A stretch of 64,000 bases of DNA, from contig JBFNJI010000003.1 in the NCBI GenBank assembly GCA_040793985.1, positions 434,001 through 498,000 on the forward strand, written 5' to 3'. The stretch's first letter is position 1. Each line of letters starts with the position of its first letter. Under the pieces are notes generated by a model, which was given only the letters and a program-made list of their open reading frames with translations, was not told where the DNA came from and searched no databases. The DNA is from Thiodiazotropha sp040793985. GTDB taxonomy: Bacteria; Pseudomonadota; Gammaproteobacteria; Chromatiales; Chromatiaceae. Shown piece after piece: positions 59,639 through 64,000 of this stretch. The translations under genes and the position numbers were made by a program.

Positions 59639-61393
59639 ATGAAATTCAGCGATTTCGGCTTCGAAGAGAATCCCTTCGCGATAACCCCCGATCCCAGATA
59701 TCTCTATCTCAGCAGGGGGCACGAGGAGAGCCTTGCCCACCTGATCTACGGTACCGGTCCAAATGGCGGATTCGTGCTCCTGACCGGTGAAGTCGGCACC
59801 GGTAAGACCCTGTTGCTGCGCAGTCTGCTGGCGCAACAGCTGGAAGACGTGAATATCGCCCTGATTCTCAACCCCCGTCTCTCGAGACGCGAATTTATAG
59901 CCACCATCTGCGACGAGCTGGGAATTGAGTACCAGGGACCGCCCTACTCGCTCAAACTGCTGACCGATATCCTGACCCGGCACCTGCTGAAGACCCATGC
60001 CGAGGGCAAGCATACCGTGCTGGTGGTGGATGAGGCGCAAAACCTCAGCCCGAGGGTACTGGAGCAGGTGCGCCTGCTGACCAACCTGGAGACCTCCCGG
60101 CATAAATTGCTGCGAATCATCCTGGTGGGGCAGCCGGAGCTGCAGCAGATGCTGGAACGCAAGGAGATGAGACAGGTCGATCAGCGCATCACCGCACGCT
60201 ACCATCTGCTGCCGCTAAATGCCCAGGAGAGCAGCCGCTACATAGCCCATCGTCTTGCCGTAGCCGGGATTCGCGAGGATCTTTTTACCCCCATGGCGCT
60301 GCAGCTGATCCATCGTTTTTCCGGTGGCATCCCAAGGATAATCAATGCCATCAGCGAACGGGCGCTGTTGGCTATCTATGCCTCGGGCAGGCAACGCGCC
60401 GGTGTCAGGTTGGTCTGGCGGGCCGCGCGTGAGGTTAAGGGGAGACGCTACGGACATCACCCCTGGCTGTGGGCGGGTATCGCCCTACTGGTGCTGCTTG
60501 CGGTGGGATTTTGGTACAGCCAAAATGTCCTGGAGAACAGCCTGGTGCAGCCTCAGAGCGCAACCCTGGAGCCGGCAATCCCCGAACTGCCCCCTGTTTC
60601 AGACCCCGCCCCCAGCGTTGAAATTCCCACCCTGCCGGAGCAGTTTGCCGATGACATCGAGGAGGCAGCGATCCCCCAGGCGGAAGAGGTTGCGGCCATT
60701 GAAATAGCCAAGCCTGAAAGAGAGGTCGCTGAAAGGCTCGAAACTGGGGCGGCTGGGGATGAGTTCGATTTGGCGACACTCTTCAGTGAACCGCAAAACC
60801 GTACCGATATGTACCAGGCGCTGCTGCAGCTGTGGGATGGAGAGAAACAGCTGCAAAACAGATCCCCCCCCTGTATACAGATGAAGCAGTTTGGTCTGCG
60901 CTGCCTGATAGCGGCCTCCGATTGGCAGAGTCTGTTGCGTTTGAACAGGCCGTTGCTGTTACAGCTCAGGCAGGATAAGCAGAGGCGTCTACTGCTGTTG
61001 AAACATGTTGACGATGAGTGGCTGCTGGTCGACGGCGGCCGGGGACAGGGGGTGATAACGCGGAACCAGCTGGAGCGTTACTGGAGAGGCAACTATATCA
61101 TGCTATGGCGACCGATGACCGAGATTGCGCTGATCGGTGAGGGCTCCTCTGGTATTGCTGTCAGCTGGTTGCGCGAACGCCTGCAGCAGGTGGATGGGAT
61201 CACCTCATCCGCGCACAAGGGACTCGACCGCTTTGATGGCGAACTCGAGAGCCGCCTGCGGGCATTTCAGCAGCAGCAGGGGCTGACCGCGGACGGGGTG
61301 GCCGGCCAGCAGACCATGATCTATCTCAACAACCTGGCACTGCCATCGGCGACGCCGACCCTGGTATCAGCCCAGGACCTGGCGGGGGGCTGA
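59639..61393 (+). CDS. gspA: GspA/ExeA-type ATPase with peptidoglycan-binding domain
   Basis: A 584-residue inner-membrane protein. N-terminal AAA+ ATPase with Walker A GEVGTGKT (50-57) and Walker B VLVVDEAQN. One transmembrane helix (about 280-298). The periplasmic part has a Pro/Glu-rich linker, a C39-peptidase-like fold (QMKQFGLRCLIAASDW, HVDDEWLLVDGGRGQGVI), and a PG_binding_1 domain (LESRLRAFQQQQGLTADGVAGQQTM, in part). ExeA helps insert the type II secretion outer-membrane pore through the cell wall. The opening MKFSDFGFEENPFAITPDP is typical. The next gene encodes GspB. Confidence 0.92.
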   Translation: MKFSDFGFEENPFAITPDPRYLYLSRGHEESLAHLIYGTGPNGGFVLLTGEVGTGKTLLLRSLLAQQLEDVNIALILNPRLSRREFIATICDELGIEYQGPPYSLKLLTDILTRHLLKTHAEGKHTVLVVDEAQNLSPRVLEQVRLLTNLETSRHKLLRIILVGQPELQQMLERKEMRQVDQRITARYHLLPLNAQESSRYIAHRLAVAGIREDLFTPMALQLIHRFSGGIPRIINAISERALLAIYASGRQRAGVRLVWRAAREVKGRRYGHHPWLWAGIALLVLLAVGFWYSQNVLENSLVQPQSATLEPAIPELPPVSDPAPSVEIPTLPEQFADDIEEAAIPQAEEVAAIEIAKPEREVAERLETGAAGDEFDLATLFSEPQNRTDMYQALLQLWDGEKQLQNRSPPCIQMKQFGLRCLIAASDWQSLLRLNRPLLLQLRQDKQRRLLLLKHVDDEWLLVDGGRGQGVITRNQLERYWRGNYIMLWRPMTEIALIGEGSSGIAVSWLRERLQQVDGITSSAHKGLDRFDGELESRLRAFQQQQGLTADGVAGQQTMIYLNNLALPSATPTLVSAQDLAGG

Positions 61394-61394
61394 A

Positions 61395-62054
61395 ATGTCG
61401 CTGATCCTTGAAGCGCTGAAGAAGGCTGAGCGCCAGCACAAGCTGGGTGAGGTGCCCAAAATCAATCCCAATGCGGAACAACCGGCAGCCTCGGGCCCTC
61501 ATGGGATGGGTTGGCTGATGATGGCACTGCTTGCCCTGATCCTGATCGGGATCGGCATCTACCTGGGTAGCAAAAGCTGGCTCCCGCCCCAGGCGCCGGT
61601 CGAAACAGAGATCCCCCTCACCGGGGCCGAGCCAGCGGACAATGGGCAAAAGCGGGAGCCGGAGGTGAGTCTGCCAAGGGAGGGAGGGGAGGATGGCGAA
61701 TCCCTGCAGGCCAATACCGCGCCCGGCCAGAACGAGGTGGTACCGCCTAAAGCGCAGGAGATCGATCCCCCCGAGGTGGTGGTGTCTGAACCCCCACCGC
61801 CTTCGCCACCCGCCGCGCCGCCAAAGCCCCTGCATGAGATGCCAAGCGGTTTTGTTGCCAACCTGCCAGCGATGAATATCGATATCCACAGCTACGATAC
61901 CCGTCCCCTGAAACGGTATGTCCTGATCAATATGGAGAAGTATCGCGAAGGCGACTATCTTTCCGAGGGTCCGAGGGTGATGGAGATCCTGCCCCAGGGG
62001 GCGGTGATGGAGCATATGGGGGAGCGTTTCATACTGCCCATCGGCAATCAATGA
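61395..62054 (+). CDS. gspB: GspB/ExeB-type secretion protein
   Basis: A 219-residue inner-membrane protein. Opening SLILEALKKAERQHKLGEVP is typical of the family, followed by one transmembrane helix (about 40-60) and a Pro-rich periplasmic linker. The C-terminal GspB domain has SYDTRPLKRYVLINMEKYREGDYL (in part) and MEILPQGAVMEHMGERFILPI. It forms a complex with GspA. The genes are 1 bp apart. No other type II secretion gene is in the window. Confidence 0.92.
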   Translation: MSLILEALKKAERQHKLGEVPKINPNAEQPAASGPHGMGWLMMALLALILIGIGIYLGSKSWLPPQAPVETEIPLTGAEPADNGQKREPEVSLPREGGEDGESLQANTAPGQNEVVPPKAQEIDPPEVVVSEPPPPSPPAAPPKPLHEMPSGFVANLPAMNIDIHSYDTRPLKRYVLINMEKYREGDYLSEGPRVMEILPQGAVMEHMGERFILPIGNQ

Positions 62055-62059
62055 GGTCC

Positions 62060-62773
62060 CTACTGATTTGACGTTCGGGCAACTGCCCAGACATCGATCC
62101 GTTTTGCCCCCGCTCTTTTCAGTACCCTGCAGAGTTCGGTCACCGTGGCCCCCGTGGTGATGACATCATCCACCACGACCAGGTGCGCTCCCCTCACGTC
62201 TGCGCATACCTCAAACGCCCGCCGGAGATTTTTCCGCCTGGCCTCCCGCTTCAATTCCGCCTGTGCCGGGGTATGCTTTACGCGTCTGCAGAGTCGCCAA
62301 TCCTGTGGGAGCCGGTAACGCCTGGCCAGGACCCTGGCGATTTCCGCCGATTGATTGAATCCCCGTTGACGCAAGCGCAGTGGATGCAGAGGCACCGGAA
62401 TCAAGAGGTCGGGCCTCTCGATTCCCTCGCCCAGACGCTCGATGAGGAACTTGGCCAGTGGCTCCGCCAGATGGAGCCTGTTGTGGAATTTGAGCATTCC
62501 GATGAGTCGGTTGACCGGTGGCTGATAGGTCATGGCGGCGATGGTCTCGGTGTAGTCCGGAGGATGTGCGACACAACGGCCGCAGTGTTGCGACGACGCC
62601 ACATGGGTAGGCAGAGGCAGGGCGCAACAGGGACAGGCATGGAGATTGTAAGGGAGGCTGTTGAGGCAGTGGGGGCAGAAGTGGTGTTCGAAATCCCCCC
62701 CGGCGCCACAGAGGAGACAATCTCGCGGGTAGAGCAGTGACTGTATATAATTTATCCAGTTGTAGACCATCAT
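62060..62773 (-). CDS. comF: ComF-family phosphoribosyltransferase-like protein
   Basis: A 237-residue protein. N-terminal zinc-binding Cys in RDCLLCGAG, HHFCPHCLNSL and ACPCCALPL; then the PRTase fold with LIPVPLHPLRLRQRGFNQS and VVVDDVITTGATVTELCRVL (in part). Used in DNA uptake in naturally competent bacteria. Start ATG 62773 has AAGGA 5 bases upstream. It is divergent from bioB. Confidence 0.92.
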   Translation of the reverse strand: MMVYNWINYIQSLLYPRDCLLCGAGGDFEHHFCPHCLNSLPYNLHACPCCALPLPTHVASSQHCGRCVAHPPDYTETIAAMTYQPPVNRLIGMLKFHNRLHLAEPLAKFLIERLGEGIERPDLLIPVPLHPLRLRQRGFNQSAEIARVLARRYRLPQDWRLCRRVKHTPAQAELKREARRKNLRRAFEVCADVRGAHLVVVDDVITTGATVTELCRVLKRAGAKRIDVWAVARTSNQ

Positions 62774-62863
62774 GACCATCCTTGGTTGACAGGTGTGGGG
62801 CAATCCTTACCATAGGCCCTCCGCTGTGCATTGCACCGTTCATAAGATAGAGGCTGGATCACC

Positions 62864-63874
62864 ATGACCGATACGATTTTACGCCACGATTGGCAGCTAC
62901 ACGAGATAGAGGCGCTCTTCGATCTACCTTTCATCGATTTGCTGTTTCGGGCGCAAAGCCTGCACCGGGCCAACTTCGATCCCAATCAGGTGCAGATGAG
63001 CAGCCTGCTCAGTATCAAGACAGGTGCCTGTGCCGAAGATTGCGGCTACTGCTCCCAGAGTGCGAAACACGCCACCGGGCTCGAGGCGGAAAAGCTGATG
63101 CCCTTGGGGGATGTGGTGGCAGCGGCCGAGGCGGCGAAGGAGAAGGGTGCCAGCCGTTTCTGCATGGGCGCGGCCTGGCGCAATCCCACTGACAAGAATC
63201 TTCAGCGGGTCATCGAAATGGTCGAGGCGGTACACGCACTCGGCATGGAGACATGCCTTACCCTGGGTATGCTTACCCGGGACCAGGCGAGCCGTCTGCG
63301 TACTGCCGGTCTTGACTATTACAATCACAATCTGGATACCTCGCCGGAGTTTTATGGCAATGTGATCACCACCCGGACCTTCGACGATCGCCTGCAAACC
63401 CTGGCTCATGTCCGGGATGCGGGTATCAATGTCTGTTCAGGCGGTATTTTGGGGATGGGTGAAAGCCGACGGGATCGCGCCAGCATGCTGCGCGAACTTT
63501 GCAATCTGCCCCGCCACCCGGAGTCGGTACCGATCAATATGTTGGTGAAGGTCGAGGGTACCCCGCTCTTCGATGCCGAGGATCTCGATCCCTTGGAATT
63601 CGTACGCACCATCGCGGTGGCCCGTCTGCTGATGCCCGGCTCTTATGTGCGCCTTTCCGCCGGACGCGGCGAGATGAGTGACGAGATGCAGGCACTCTGT
63701 TTCCTCGCCGGGGCCAACTCGATCTTCTATGGCGAACGCCTGTTGACCACGGAGAATCCAGAGGCGGATCGTGATCGGCAGCTGCTGCAGCGGCTGGGGA
63801 TGAAGACCGAGCAGCTGTTGGAGACGGAGGTCAAGGCGGCCAAGGTTCCCTGCGACAAGGCCCAGGCGGGGTAG
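62864..63874 (+). CDS. bioB: Biotin synthase
   Basis: A 336-residue radical SAM enzyme that inserts sulfur into dethiobiotin. Cluster site SIKTGACAEDCGYCSQS (CxxxCxxC). Further signatures are SRFCMGAAWRNP, MLTRDQASRL, YYNHNLDTSPEFYGNV and INVCSGGILGMGE, plus RLSAGRGEMSDEMQ for the [2Fe-2S] Arg. It begins the bio operon; bioF follows. Confidence 0.97.
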   Translation: MTDTILRHDWQLHEIEALFDLPFIDLLFRAQSLHRANFDPNQVQMSSLLSIKTGACAEDCGYCSQSAKHATGLEAEKLMPLGDVVAAAEAAKEKGASRFCMGAAWRNPTDKNLQRVIEMVEAVHALGMETCLTLGMLTRDQASRLRTAGLDYYNHNLDTSPEFYGNVITTRTFDDRLQTLAHVRDAGINVCSGGILGMGESRRDRASMLRELCNLPRHPESVPINMLVKVEGTPLFDAEDLDPLEFVRTIAVARLLMPGSYVRLSAGRGEMSDEMQALCFLAGANSIFYGERLLTTENPEADRDRQLLQRLGMKTEQLLETEVKAAKVPCDKAQAG

Positions 63875-63907
63875 CTTGGCTTTGTCGTCGATCGCTTTGC
63901 AAAATCC

Positions 63908-64000
63908 ATGAACCGGCTGATCCAGGCGCTGCAGGCGCGCCGCAGCCAGGGGCTCTATCGGAGTCGTCGCGTGGTGTCGACACCCCAACAACCGGAGCTG
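63908..64000 (+). CDS. bioF: 8-amino-7-oxononanoate synthase, N-terminus (cut by window edge)
   Basis: The first 31 codons from ATG 63908: MNRLIQALQARRSQGLYRSR and RVVSTPQQPEL, the usual opening of BioF (LxxRRxxxLYRxRR...). It is 33 bp after bioB in the same direction. The catalytic parts lie outside. Confidence 0.82.
   Translation, partial: MNRLIQALQARRSQGLYRSRRVVSTPQQPEL

Noticed and set aside
1..64000. Mobile elements, prophage, CRISPR arrays or defence systems
   Set aside because: No transposase, integrase, phage structural gene, Cas gene or regularly spaced repeat was seen. The two P-loop and kinase-type genes that might suggest defence (DUF853, Ser/Thr kinase) sit in conserved housekeeping contexts.

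Overview
The window looks like a chromosomal segment of a free-living or symbiotic gammaproteobacterium, probably of the sulfur-oxidising Chromatiales / Sedimenticola / Thiodiazotropha kind. This placement is inference from gene content and gene order: thiD-thiE-hemL, miaB-phoH-ybeY-lnt, rdgB-rph next to yicC-gmk, comF/bioB-bioF, GspA/GspB (ExeA/ExeB), GlrK-QseG-GlrR, several c-type cytochromes and abundant c-di-GMP signalling. I see no insertion sequence, prophage, integrase, CRISPR array or rRNA. One tRNA (Arg, anticodon CCG) is present.

Layout. 1-7.1 kb: two paralogous NarL-type two-component systems (kinases with a LapD/MoxY-type periplasmic domain) flank a TonB-dependent receptor that resembles the E. 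coli PQQ receptor PqqU/YncD, a small alpha-beta-barrel protein and a small secreted protein. 7.2-10.6 kb: a KaiA-less kaiB'-kaiC-kaiB timing cluster with a coiled-coil-tailed KaiC, followed by a 2-hydroxyacid dehydrogenase. 10.7-14.8 kb: a glrK-qseG-glrR operon and, divergent from it, a periplasmic EF-hand gene. The gap between them carries two perfect TGTC-N10-GACA boxes (the known GlrR target) and a sigma-54 -24/-12 promoter. 14.8-19.8 kb: a 1238-residue PilZ-DUF1631-GGDEF-EAL protein, tRNA-Arg and a cytochrome c. 20-33 kb: rep helicase, a LOG-family protein, a TRAP QM pair without a binding protein, Kbp, dodecin, rdgB, rph, a DUF853 ATPase, YpfJ-type metalloprotease, GlsB, and a PP2C phosphatase / Ser-Thr kinase pair. 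33-43.3 kb: yicC-gmk, miaB-phoH-ybeY-lnt, ydfG-like SDR, membrane protein, mpl, ubiX. 43.3-50.2 kb: lipoprotein cytochrome c, a sensor pair (PhnD-PAS-PAS protein without an output domain, overlapping a PAS-GGDEF cyclase) and a DedA-PAP2-LssY fusion. 50.3-64 kb: thiD-thiE-hemL, DUF5063, an A-type Fe-S carrier, a FAD oxidoreductase, a DUF255/DsbD-alpha fusion next to a secreted rhodanese, Sel1 protein, GspA-GspB, ComF, BioB and the start of BioF.

The best-supported unusual points are the complete GlrR/sigma-54 control region feeding an EF-hand gene instead of a glmY-type sRNA, the Kai cluster with two different KaiB proteins, the PqqU-like receptor between two MoxY-type two-component systems, and the split PhnD-PAS / cyclase pair. 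Everything here was read by eye. Family names come from recognised motifs and remembered homologues, and no database search was run.
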